64,000 nucleotides of DNA, taken from the NCBI GenBank assembly GCA_963786495.1, contig CAWAZL010000011.1, positions 122,904-186,903 of the forward strand, read 5' to 3'. The notes beneath the pieces were generated by a model that was given only the letters and a program-made list of their open reading frames with translations, was not told where the DNA came from and ran no database searches. Numbering within the stretch: the stretch's first letter is position 1; the number at the start of each line of letters is the position of its first letter. Made by a program: the position numbers and the translations under genes. Positions 7,634-14,688 of this stretch are shown here, in pieces. Origin of the DNA: JALZKA01 sp963786495 (GTDB lineage: Bacteria; Actinomycetota; Thermoleophilia; Solirubrobacterales; 70-9).

Positions 7634-8554
7634 CTACTTCAGCTTGAAAGCGCGGATGCGGTCTTTGTACGCACCCTTGTCACGGGAGTAGACCCCGTAG
7701 GCGAGCGCCTGGACCAGCGCCAAGAGCGAGGTGTTCGACTGAATGAAGGACGGGCTGTTCGACGAGAAATAGAGGGTGAGGTCGGAGTGCTCGCCGACCT
7801 CGCTCAAGGTCGCGTCGGTGATCGCAAGCGTCGTCGCCTGACGGTGCTTCGCGAGCTTCATCGCGCGCACGACGATCGGATGCGCGCGGCCGGCGGAAAA
7901 GGCGATTACGAGCGCGCCCTCCTCCAGGCGGCTCAGGCGCGTGATCGAGTCCTGGCGCGGGCTGGCGACAACCTCGGCGCGGATGTCGAGAAGCGCGAGA
8001 AGGTGACGCAGGTAGCTCGCGAAGAAAGCAAGCTGGTCCATGCCCACGATCATCACGCGGTTCGCGCCGGCGAGCGCTTCTACGCACGCCTCGATCTGCT
8101 CGGCGGAAAGATTCCTGACCGTGTCCTCGAGATCTCCGTAGTCGGCGGCAAGCGAGGCCTCGAACTCGGAGTGGTCGAAATCGAATAGCCCGCTCTTCTC
8201 GGCGGCCCCGTTCTCGCTCGGACGCGTCCTGTATTCCTCGATCGCTGCCTGCTGGAGCTCGGGATAGCCCTCGAAGCCGAGCGCCTGGGAGAAGCGGACG
8301 ACGGTCGAGGATGAAGTCGACGCACGGCGGGCGAGTTCCTCAGCCGTCTGGAATGCGGCCTCGTCGAGATGGTCGACGATGTAGCGGGCCACATCCTTCT
8401 GCGAGCGGGAAAACTCGTCGAAGCGCTCAGTGATGAACGCGGAAAGTGTCTTTGCTTCCTTCTTGGACTTGGTCCGAGTCGCCGACCCGTTGCCGCGAGA
8501 TGCTGCACGGGCCGTCGAGGAAGCCGGGCGGGTCTTCGTCGCAGTCTTGCTCAC
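7634..8554 (-). CDS. RpiR/MurR-family transcriptional regulator with SIS domain
   Basis: About 306 aa from the GTG at 8554. After a low-complexity Lys/Ala/Thr-rich leader (KTATKTRPASSTARAA) comes the RpiR HTH domain (FSRSQKDVARYIVDH, TAEELARRASTSSSTVVRFS, ALGFEGYPELQ), then a C-terminal SIS phosphosugar-binding domain (VMIVGMDQLAFFASYL, EGALVIAFSAGR, ATTLAITD). Such regulators sense phosphosugars; the target here cannot be told because no sugar genes are adjacent. It is divergent from the 8652 gene across a 97-bp gap that should hold both promoters. Readings starting further upstream are implausible. Confidence 0.88.
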   Translation of the reverse strand: MSKTATKTRPASSTARAASRGNGSATRTKSKKEAKTLSAFITERFDEFSRSQKDVARYIVDHLDEAAFQTAEELARRASTSSSTVVRFSQALGFEGYPELQQAAIEEYRTRPSENGAAEKSGLFDFDHSEFEASLAADYGDLEDTVRNLSAEQIEACVEALAGANRVMIVGMDQLAFFASYLRHLLALLDIRAEVVASPRQDSITRLSRLEEGALVIAFSAGRAHPIVVRAMKLAKHRQATTLAITDATLSEVGEHSDLTLYFSSNSPSFIQSNTSLLALVQALAYGVYSRDKGAYKDRIRAFKLK

Positions 8555-8651
8555 GGCGGCTTGATTCGCCCCCCCTCGCGCTTTCCCTTCCACGCATGCA
8601 GGAAATTTGCGCAGGCGACGCTTTCCGGAGATCTGTGGTTGGATCGTGCGC

Positions 8652-9041
8652 GTGAATCTCGAAGAGGCGCTTCGCCTGACCAACCGCAACATGATCGCGT
8701 TCGATCTGGCGCTCGGCACCGGCGCTCTTTTAGCGCCCAAACAGACTCTGGCCGTGCTAGGCCACGATGCACCTTCCGAGGACGCCGAGCATCTGTTCCG
8801 GCGCTGCGGGCCGATCTGGCTGACGTTCGCCGCAGCGCACCTGGTCGCCGACCGCCGCGGCGAGAGCCGCGACTGGTGGGCGCTCGCGTGGCTTCGCGGC
8901 ACCGAGCTTGCGACGGATGTTGTGTGGGCGCGCTCGCCGGCGGTCAGCCGTCCCGGCGCCGCCGAAGGGCTCAAGCTCGCCGGTGTGGCGAACGGCGCGA
9001 TGGCACTGGGCTTCGCCTGGCTCGCGTCGCGGAGCCGCTAG
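8652..9041 (+). CDS. Conserved membrane-associated hypothetical protein
   Basis: 129 aa from a GTG at 8652 (VNLEEALRLTNRNMIAFDLA). Three or four hydrophobic stretches are visible (FDLALGTGALLAP, GPIWLTFAAAHLVA, GVANGAMALGFAWLAS), separated by short charged parts (DRRGESRDWW). Likely a small integral membrane protein of unknown function. Its end overlaps the end of the convergent 9038-9580 gene by 4 nt. Confidence 0.7.
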   Translation: MNLEEALRLTNRNMIAFDLALGTGALLAPKQTLAVLGHDAPSEDAEHLFRRCGPIWLTFAAAHLVADRRGESRDWWALAWLRGTELATDVVWARSPAVSRPGAAEGLKLAGVANGAMALGFAWLASRSR

Positions 9042-9580
9042 CTGCCAGCTGGCGGCTGAGCCTGGCGCTCGAGCTCGTCCTCGTCGACGAGCGGCTCTGA
9101 GCACTCGTTGAAGCCGAGCTTTTGCGCGACCTCTTGGCGCTTCGCCTGCTGGGACGCAAGCTCGGCTTGCGCCTCTTCGTATTCAGAGGGGTCGTCGTCG
9201 CGCGCGGCGGCAAGGCCCGCTTGCAGCGTCTTGATGCCCTTCTCGCGGTCGGCGATGTAGGCATCGATGTCCTCGGCGAGGGCATCGGGCGCGCCCAGCT
9301 CGAGGATTCGGTCGCGCTCTTCCTCGGCGACCTCGATCAGCGCCTCGACCTGCGATTCTGCGTCAGCCGCCGTGCGCGGAGTCGAACCCTGGATATCGAG
9401 GAACTCGTCGTGGGCCTGTTTACAGATCTCGTCGCCTTGGGCGAGGAACTCTGCCGCGCTCAGCTCGTCGTCGGCGAACGGGCCGAGGTCGAGCACGATG
9501 GCGAGCATGACGAGCACCAGAACCGCGCCGATGATGCCGGCGGCCAGACCGGTGCGGTTGGTGCGGGGTGCCTCCTCCAC
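9038..9580 (-). CDS. Membrane-anchored, helix-rich hypothetical protein
   Basis: 180 aa. A short cytosolic tail is followed by one membrane segment (about residues 12-32, AAGIIGAVLVLVMLAIVLDL). An extracytoplasmic domain follows, dominated by acidic helices (AQGDEICKQAHDEFLDI, VEALIEVAEEERDRILEL, AYIADREKGIKTLQAG). Two cysteines (EICKQ and NECSEP) may pair. This layout is common in unknown envelope proteins of Thermoleophilia; no function is assigned. Divergent from the 9616 gene, 35 nt apart. Confidence 0.75.
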   Translation of the reverse strand: MEEAPRTNRTGLAAGIIGAVLVLVMLAIVLDLGPFADDELSAAEFLAQGDEICKQAHDEFLDIQGSTPRTAADAESQVEALIEVAEEERDRILELGAPDALAEDIDAYIADREKGIKTLQAGLAAARDDDPSEYEEAQAELASQQAKRQEVAQKLGFNECSEPLVDEDELERQAQPPAGS

Positions 9581-9615
9581 GGTCGCTGGAGCCTAGTCCT
9601 GTCAGGCTCCAGGCA

Positions 9616-9963
9616 ATGCAGCACTTCGATGGACTTCCGGACTCCAGGACCAGCCTGCGCGGCCTGAACGCCGAAGGCGATGAGGTTTGGCTGGTCCGCG
9701 CGATCTCGCAAAAGCTCTACCGCTGTCCCGGGTGTGGGCGCGCGGTCGAGATCGGAATGGAGCATGTGATCGTCCAGACCGTCGCGCGGCTGGGCGGCAC
9801 GGAGCATCAGCACTGGCATCGCTCGTGCGCCGAGGACGGCCCGATCCTGGAGCTGCGCCAGCTGCGCAAGGTGAGCGCGTTCGAGTCGAGCCCCGGCAAG
9901 CTGGCGCAGCGCGGCCGCTCGAAGCCCGGGCGGCGCCGGCGCGACATGCGCCGCGGCCGGTAG
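9616..9963 (+). CDS. Small zinc-ribbon-like actinobacterial conserved protein
   Basis: 115 aa. The central part SQKLYRCPGCGRAVEIG followed by HQHWHRSC offers Cys-x2-Cys and His/Cys pairs suited to one zinc ion. The C-terminal 30 residues are very basic (RGRSKPGRRRRDMRRGR), suggesting nucleic acid binding. A family with this layout, often labelled ATP/GTP-binding protein without evidence, is widespread in Actinobacteria. Start ATG at 9616 fits the domain; longer readings overlap the divergent gene. Confidence 0.75.
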   Translation: MQHFDGLPDSRTSLRGLNAEGDEVWLVRAISQKLYRCPGCGRAVEIGMEHVIVQTVARLGGTEHQHWHRSCAEDGPILELRQLRKVSAFESSPGKLAQRGRSKPGRRRRDMRRGR

Positions 9964-10042
9964 GCGCCTCCGGCGGCTCCTCCGCGCACATTTCGCAATT
10001 GACCGATGGGGCGCGGTAGCGCGGCGCGGCTAGCGTCGCGGC

Positions 10043-10657
10043 ATGTTTCCCGCGCACCTCTGGCGTCCCGGGCCGCTCAGGTTCGCGATCCTGGTGGGCG
10101 GACTGTGGCTGTTCGGGACGGGCGAGGCGATGATCGTGTCGGCGGATCTCGGCAATTCGCCATGGACGGTCCTGGCCGAGGGCACGGCGGAGAACACCCC
10201 GCTCGAGATCGGCGGCGCGACGGTAGTGATCTCGTTTCTGGTGCTTTGCGCTTGGCTGCCGCTTCGCCAGGCGCCAGGACTCGGGACGGTGATGAACGCC
10301 ATCGTGATCGGTGTCGCGCTGGGGGTGATGGTGGAAGTGCTTCCAAGCGACCCGGCGGATGGCTGGCGATGGGTGCTCATGGCCGGCGGGATCGCTTTCG
10401 TCGCGATCGGCGGCGGGATCTATCTGGGGGCGCGCCTCGGGCCGGGTCCGCGGGACGGGTTGATGACTGGGCTCCACGCCCGCACGGGCCGGTCGCTCCG
10501 ACTCGTAAGGACCGTCATCGAGGTGTCGGCGCTCGTCTGTGGCTTCGCGCTTGGCGGCACCGTCGGGATCGGCACGGTCGCGTTCGCCCTGCTCATCGGC
10601 CCGGGTGTGCAGGCTGCGTTCTACCGAGCACAGCCGGCCATGCGAGATCTGCGCTGA
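10043..10657 (+). CDS. YczE/YitT-type integral membrane protein
   Basis: 204 aa with about five membrane segments. Motifs typical of YczE-like proteins are visible: FAILVGGLWLFGTGEAMIV, ADLGNSPWTVLAEG, and the glycine-rich GARLGPGPRDGLMTGL followed by VRTVIEVSALVCGFALGG. The substrate is not known for this family. It is preceded by a 79-bp gap and followed by 76 bp without a gene. Confidence 0.82.
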   Translation: MFPAHLWRPGPLRFAILVGGLWLFGTGEAMIVSADLGNSPWTVLAEGTAENTPLEIGGATVVISFLVLCAWLPLRQAPGLGTVMNAIVIGVALGVMVEVLPSDPADGWRWVLMAGGIAFVAIGGGIYLGARLGPGPRDGLMTGLHARTGRSLRLVRTVIEVSALVCGFALGGTVGIGTVAFALLIGPGVQAAFYRAQPAMRDLR

Positions 10658-10733
10658 CACGCATTGGCGCCCGTGGCGCTCCCTTTAGCGGTGTGGGCTC
10701 CTTGTTACTGCGGCAAGCCCGAGCCGCGGCGCC

Positions 10734-11081
10734 TCAGTTCTTGCGCGGGATGGTCTCGAGCACGAAGACTTCGGTGGCGACGCTGTCCTTGATCTTCTGT
10801 GAGAACCGCGCTGTGATCTTGCGATGCATCGCTCTTGCCACAACATCCGCAGTCTCTCGCTCGAATGACGCCAGGGTGCGCCTGGGTCCGTCGTCTTCAA
10901 CTCTGTTCGCGATTCCTTCTTTCAGCTCGGCTGCCGAAGCCTCCGGAACCGACCAGCGGACGACCCCGGTGTCGAGCTCAACGAAACCATCTGACGGCGC
11001 GGTTTCGGCATAGCGATTCCAGACCGAGTTGAGCGACGCGCAAAGCGTCTTGGACAGGTCGTCGGACTCCGGCACCTGCAT
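10734..11081 (-). CDS. Hypothetical protein, possibly DUF2294-like
   Basis: 115 aa from the ATG at 11081 (MQVPESDDLSKTL); an in-frame GTG at 11192 would add 37 mostly basic residues and is less likely. The domain reads LNSVWNRYAE, FVELDTGVVRWSVPEA, ERETADVVARAMHRKITARF and ends EVFVLETIPRKN. The alternation of strand and long helix and the motif around VARAMHRKI recall DUF2294 proteins, but the similarity is weak. No signal peptide. The function is unknown. Confidence 0.6.
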   Translation of the reverse strand: MQVPESDDLSKTLCASLNSVWNRYAETAPSDGFVELDTGVVRWSVPEASAAELKEGIANRVEDDGPRRTLASFERETADVVARAMHRKITARFSQKIKDSVATEVFVLETIPRKN

Positions 11082-11402
11082 CGGCTCAGGAATTTTGGGC
11101 CTCCATGCATCTCGTTTCCTCGGAAGTGGCACTCGGCGGGAAGAGGAAACGAAGAGATCCCAGCGGGCACGACCAATCGTACCCCGTGCCACAACCGCGA
11201 GCGCCAGTCCCCGGATCAGCGTGGCCAGCCCATGCTGTGTTTTTGACCGCAGCTGCCTACGCGAGGATTTGCATTAGGTATTTCGCCGCAGATGAATCCG
11301 GGAAAACTCCCGATGCTTCGCGCCCCGATGTGACCTAGGCTGAAGCGGGGGATCCGGGCCGCCGACTTGGCGTGCTCGGGAAGGCATATAAAGGAGGAAC
11401 AG
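11082..11402. other. Gene-free stretch upstream of a secreted protein gene
   Basis: About 320 bases between two divergent genes, or 210 if the longer start of the minus-strand gene is used. I see no further gene or RNA; the only clear signal is the strong Shine-Dalgarno sequence at its right end. It presumably holds both promoters. Confidence 0.5.
11391..11397 (+). promoter_or_regulatory. Strong ribosome binding site that fixes a TTG start
   Basis: AAGGAGG lies 5 nt before the TTG at 11403. It decides the start of the secreted protein, because the open frame extends further upstream without any binding site or signal peptide. Confidence 0.85.
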
Positions 11403-12268
11403 TTGAAGAGACTGCTTTGCGCCGGCGCCGTCGCGCTTGGCCTACTGCCGGCGTTCGGGGGAATCGCCAGCGCCGATACGACGGAGGTCGTCACCGCGGC
11501 CGACCTGGCTGCCGGGACGGACTGGTTCACGGCCGACACGCGTCCGCCTGGAACCGGCACGTTCGAGACCGGACCCGCCACGCCGCCGCTGGGAACCGGC
11601 AGCTTCGAGCTCCGGACCCTGACGAACCCCGAAAAGGTGCAGCTGTTCACGGACCGGTACGACGGCGACGCGCTGGCCGACATCGACGGGATCGGCTACT
11701 CGACGTACCGTGATCCCGCATCGACCGGCTTCATCGCGGGCGTGTCTGCGCTCAACATGCGGGTCGACCTGACCGGCGACGGCCAGCCCGACGCCTACAT
11801 GGTCTACGAGCCGTACCAGGACCAGGGCAACGCGGCAGTGCAGACGGGCGTTTGGCAGAACTGGGACGCCTATCAGGGCGGCGCGGCCAAGTGGTGGCTG
11901 AACACCGGCGCCGCCGGCTGCGGCCAGGCGACCCCGTGCTCGTTCAGCACGATCGTCGCGGCGTTCCCGAACGCCACGATCGAGGAGGGCGTCAACTGCG
12001 GACCCGGCGGCGTCAAGGTGCCGTGCCCCGGCTCGCTTGGTGTGAACCAGGGCTCGTTCAACTCGGGAATCATCTCGAACGCCGACGCGCTCTACGTCTC
12101 GGTCAACGGCACAAAGACCACGTTCGACTTCGAGCGTGACCTGCCGATGCCGACTAGCGCCGACCAGTGCAAGAAGGGCGGCTGGATGAACTACGGGACG
12201 ACGTTCCGAACCAGGGCGACTGCGTGAGCTTCGTCGCTTCGAAGGGCAAGAACCAGCCTGCTGGCTGA
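11403..12268 (+). CDS. Secreted protein of unknown function with C-terminal NQGDCVSFV motif (one frameshift)
   Basis: About 288 aa after correction. The TTG start gives a signal peptide (LKRLLCAGAVALGLLPAFGG, cut near ASADT). The mature part contains a Ca-binding-like or adhesion-like beta region (NMRVDLTGDGQPDAYMVYEPY) and two cysteine pairs (GCGQATPC, NCGPGGVKVPC). Near 12208 one base is missing: restoring CCGG gives the C-terminal motif KKGGWMNYG, FRNQGDCVSFVAS and the stop at 12266-12268, the ending typical of many actinobacterial secreted proteins. The product is exported; its function is unknown. Confidence 0.78.
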
Positions 12269-12295
12269 TCCTCGGCCTCGAGTCGCTAGGGAAAT

Positions 12296-12320
12296 GGGCC
12301 CCGCTTCGGCGGGGCCCTTT
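12296..12320. terminator. Bidirectional terminator with UUCG tetraloop
   Basis: Arms GGGCCCCGC (12296-12304) and GCGGGGCCC (12309-12317) with loop TTCG, followed by TTTCTC on the plus strand. It lies between the convergent ends of the genes at 11403-12268 and 12325-12703 and can serve both. Confidence 0.85.
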
Positions 12321-12324
12321 CTCG

Positions 12325-12703
12325 TTAGTCGCCGAGAACGATCGTCTTGCTGTTGTCGGCCTTGCATTTGGAGGTGCCAGGTGCGCGGGCGTAGTGCTTG
12401 CCCTCCAGACCGGGCTGACCGACGGACCAGCGGTACTTGCCGTTCGAGAACGACGTGGTGTCCATGCTGCCCGTGTAGACGTCATCACCGCCGCCCTGCG
12501 CCCCGCCCTTTTGCCTGTAGATCTTGACCAGGCGGTCGTCGGCGCACTTGGCCTCGTTCGGGCTATTGACCGTGCCGACCGGATCGCCACCCTCGGACTT
12601 GATCGTCACCTGGGTGTCCGCCTTGCCGGCCGCCCGCGGTGGCACCCGGAACGAGCGTGCCGCAGGCCACGAGCCCAAGAATCGCCACTGCTTTTACCTT
12701 CAA
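12325..12703 (-). CDS. Small secreted protein, distant third paralogue (one frameshift in the signal peptide)
   Basis: About 125 aa after correction. The TTG at 12703 with a perfect binding site 5 nt upstream begins a signal peptide (MKVKAVAILGLVACGTLVPG). One extra G near 12645 puts the mature part in another frame; removing it gives ATAAAGKADTQVTI. The mature domain has RLVKIYRQKGG, NGKYRWSV and KHYARAPGTSKCKAD, the same order as RK-E-(D/E)G, GKY, HYA, CK in the secreted pair at 1.8-2.7 kb. The family and function are unknown. Confidence 0.72.
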
Positions 12704-12708
12704 GATTT

Positions 12709-12715
12709 CCTCCTT
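12709..12715 (-). promoter_or_regulatory. Ribosome binding site for the TTG-start secreted paralogue
   Basis: AAGGAGG on the minus strand, 5 nt before the TTG at 12703. Same sequence and spacing as for the secreted gene at 11403. It supports the frameshifted N-terminus as the real start. Confidence 0.8.
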
Positions 12716-12791
12716 GCTCGATGAGCTATGGATTGCTTGACCGTATCAGTGGAATGGAGCCATCGCCAAATCAGCCTCATCGGCGCTTCTC

Positions 12792-12827
12792 GGGTGGACT
12801 CGAACCACCGACCGACGGATTATGAGT
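12792..12827 (-). repeat. Partial tRNA(CAU) duplicate, 36 nt, candidate attachment-site half
   Basis: 36 bases identical to positions 13911-13946 of the intact tRNA(CAU) gene, in the same orientation: the anticodon, variable region and most of the T arm. The acceptor stem and 5' half are missing. An intact tRNA plus a partial 3'-side copy in direct orientation about 1.1 kb away is the usual trace of integration at a tRNA gene or of an excised element. No integrase is present between them. Confidence 0.8.
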
Positions 12828-13088
12828 TTCATGAATCCGTCGGACCTCAGACCAAGGCTCGTCCAACCCATACGAGGTTCTGTGAGGCCATCCAAGAACT
12901 TCCTGCGCGTACTCGAGGACAACTGCATTCTCGGAACGGGCTTGATTACGGTCCGCGGTCGTGGCAGCGGCCTCGAAACGGACATGCCCACGGCCGCTAT
13001 CGCCGAGTATCGGGATGCCCTGCTCTGGCGATACAAGGACTACGGCGTCAAAGAAGCAGCCCTCGGAGCCGCCGGTCTGTCGGAGTAG
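12822..13088 (+). CDS. Doubtful short open frame starting in the tRNA fragment
   Basis: 88 aa. The ATG lies in the copied tRNA sequence. The second half has a plausible protein-like composition (TAAIAEYRDALLWRYKDYG, VKEAALGAAG) but no ribosome binding site or known motif. It may be the tail of an old mobile-element gene or not a gene at all. Confidence 0.25.
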   Translation: MSFMNPSDLRPRLVQPIRGSVRPSKNFLRVLEDNCILGTGLITVRGRGSGLETDMPTAAIAEYRDALLWRYKDYGVKEAALGAAGLSE

Positions 13089-13101
13089 CTCAGAAAGTAG
13101 A

Positions 13102-13118
13102 GCTTTGGATGAGAAGCA
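13102..13118 (+). repeat. 17-nt repeat GCTTTGGAYGAGAAGCA, copy 1, in tRNA-like context
   Basis: Preceded by GGAGTAGCTCAG and GTAGAGC, which look like a tRNA D arm, but no anticodon stem closes behind it. A second copy with one difference lies at 13674-13690, beyond the cupin gene. Probably relics of a tRNA-like sequence. Confidence 0.45.
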
Positions 13119-13252
13119 TTAGGTGCTTGGCTTCTGGAAGGGCAAGAGGCTCTCGAAGTTGTTCTGGCTGCGGGAGGGCAATGTCGTGTGGGAGAATGGG
13201 ATTCCAGTGGGCGACGGATGTGCCGCGCCCGGGGACTACCTAGGAGGTCGCG

Positions 13253-13627
13253 ATGCCAAAAGCATCCAAAGCGAGTGCTTCGGACCACGAGTCGGTTGAG
13301 GGCTACGAGGGGCACTTCGAGCATTTCGACGGCGGCTGGAGCGTCGGGTTCGAGACCTACACCGAGGACTCCGACCTCTCGCCCTTCTTCGATGGCCTGC
13401 CCAACAATCAGTGCCAGGCCGAGCATATGGGCTACGTGATCAAGGGCAAAGTGGCGTTCCGAGACGGAGACGCCGAGGAGGTCTTCGAGACCGGAGACGC
13501 GTACTACGTGAGCCCGGGGCACACCCCGATCATCTACGCCGGGACCGAGGTAGTCGAGTTCAGCCCGACCGACAAGCTCGCGCAGACCATAGAGGTCATC
13601 ACGAAGAACATGGAGGCCGCCTCCTAG
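13253..13627 (+). CDS. Small cupin-domain protein
   Basis: 124 aa, one cupin barrel. Seen: CQAEHMGYVIKGKVAFRDGD (conserved cupin motif 1 with a single His), FETGDAYYVSPGHTPIIYAG (motif 2 with PGH). Metal ligands are fewer than in full cupin enzymes, so binding or sensing is as likely as catalysis. A very good AGGAGG lies 5 nt before the ATG. It is the only convincing gene inside the stretch bounded by the partial and intact tRNA(CAU), so it may be cargo of a former element. Confidence 0.82.
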   Translation: MPKASKASASDHESVEGYEGHFEHFDGGWSVGFETYTEDSDLSPFFDGLPNNQCQAEHMGYVIKGKVAFRDGDAEEVFETGDAYYVSPGHTPIIYAGTEVVEFSPTDKLAQTIEVITKNMEAAS

Positions 13628-13673
13628 CCTCGGCCGCCACACGAGCCGGAAGCCGCCGGGCACCCCGAGTAGC

Positions 13674-13690
13674 GCTTTGGACGAGAAGCA
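13674..13690 (+). repeat. 17-nt repeat GCTTTGGAYGAGAAGCA, copy 2
   Basis: Differs from the copy at 13102-13118 at one base (C for T). It is preceded by GAGTAGC, as is copy 1, but lacks the intervening D-loop-like bases. The two copies bracket the cupin gene. Confidence 0.45.
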
Positions 13691-13903
13691 CCTAAGTCTC
13701 TGAGGGTCGAAATAGCCGGACACATAGGGGCGTCAGACGACTCTCGGCGCAGCACGGACTTTTTGCTTTCCATGCAAACCACCTAAGCAAGGTGGCGCCG
13801 CCGCGGAATGATCTGGGCTCGTTTCGCGACACATTCGCGACGTGTTTCCGAATCTCGCGCCTTGAGTATCTCGAAAACCCTTCGGTTCGCAGGGCCTTCG
13901 CGA

Positions 13904-13977
13904 TGGGCCGGGGTGGACTCGAACCACCGACCGACGGATTATGAGTCCGCTGCTCTAACCAGCTGAGCTACCGGCCC
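13904..13977 (-). tRNA. tRNA with CAU anticodon (Met elongator, or Ile2 if lysidine-modified)
   Basis: 74 nt. The acceptor stem GGGCCGG pairs with CCGGCCC; the discriminator base is A and CCA is not encoded. D arm GTAGCTCAG with GTTAGAGC, anticodon loop CTCATAA, and T arm GGTTCGAGTCC are all present. CAU tRNAs cannot be assigned to Met or Ile2 by anticodon alone; I lean to elongator Met. A 36-nt partial copy lies at 12792-12827. The 3' end of the 13968-14648 gene overlaps the first 10 nt. Confidence 0.93.
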
Positions 13978-14648
13978 TGTCCGGCGAGACTACCGGCGGG
14001 TGGGGCGGCTTCTCGGGGTATCTCGGCGGGCAGTTCTCCGGGCGTTGAGCCGTTCGTCGGAGCGGGCTGGGGGACGGCCATGCCCGACATGCGGATGAGC
14101 GCCGCTTCCTTCTTGCGCGTGTCGGAGACGAGGCGCAGCGAGATGAGACCGGTGACGCAGAGGGCGAAGACGGAGAGGAGCCAGCGTGTGATCGTCGCGA
14201 AGTCGCCCGGGTTGGCTGTGAGGGTCATGAGGGCGATGCCGTAGGTCGCCAGGATTCCGGCCAACTGAAAGACGAGGCCATAGATGGAGAAGGAGCGGGC
14301 GGCGACGAGGACGACCCAGATGTACATGGCGGCGTAGATGCCTGACGGCGTATCGGAGAGAGCGACGCAGGTGGCGATTAGTCCGGAGCCGACGAGAAGG
14401 ACGGTGTGGATGCTCCAGGTGTTGAAGTGCTCGGCCAGGGCGAAGATGGAGATGCTCGCCGTGAGGGCGATGAGCGCTACGAGCCAGAGGCCATCGGTGT
14501 CGGCGGCATCCGGGTGCGGGAGCGCGAGCGAGGCCGCGACGAATGCGGCGCCACAGCCGTAAAGCAGCGCGGTGACGCGCGCCATCTGCGGCGCCTCCAC
14601 GTCCAGTGCGTACTCGTGCTCGGCTTGCTTTCGGGAAAGGAAGGCCAT
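13968..14648 (-). CDS. Six-helix membrane protein resembling a sensor domain without an output domain
   Basis: 226 aa. About six membrane helices (ALLYGCGAAFVAASLAL, LWLVALIALTASISIFALAE, VLLVGSGLIATCVALS, and further stretches) resemble the membrane input domains of diguanylate cyclases in this group. They end in a charged helix (VSDTRKKEAALIR) of the type that normally leads to GAF or GGDEF domains. Here a proline/alanine-rich tail follows and the stop falls within the tRNA(CAU) gene. It could be a truncated signalling protein whose C-terminus was lost at the tRNA, or a standalone membrane protein. Confidence 0.7.
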   Translation of the reverse strand: MAFLSRKQAEHEYALDVEAPQMARVTALLYGCGAAFVAASLALPHPDAADTDGLWLVALIALTASISIFALAEHFNTWSIHTVLLVGSGLIATCVALSDTPSGIYAAMYIWVVLVAARSFSIYGLVFQLAGILATYGIALMTLTANPGDFATITRWLLSVFALCVTGLISLRLVSDTRKKEAALIRMSGMAVPQPAPTNGSTPGELPAEIPREAAPPAGSLAGQGR

Positions 14649-14688
14649 GACTCCTACCCGACCTATTCGGCGTTTCGGCGGGCGCGCC

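Noticed and set aside
12728..13243. Plus-strand frame of 171 codons across the tRNA fragment
   Set aside because: Reads the tRNA copy as protein (DSNHRPTDYE), a well-known artefact, and has no start signal.
13733..13927. Minus-strand frame of 64 codons ending near the tRNA
   Set aside because: Its first codons are tRNA sequence (VRVHPGPS-type artefact) and the rest has no protein character.
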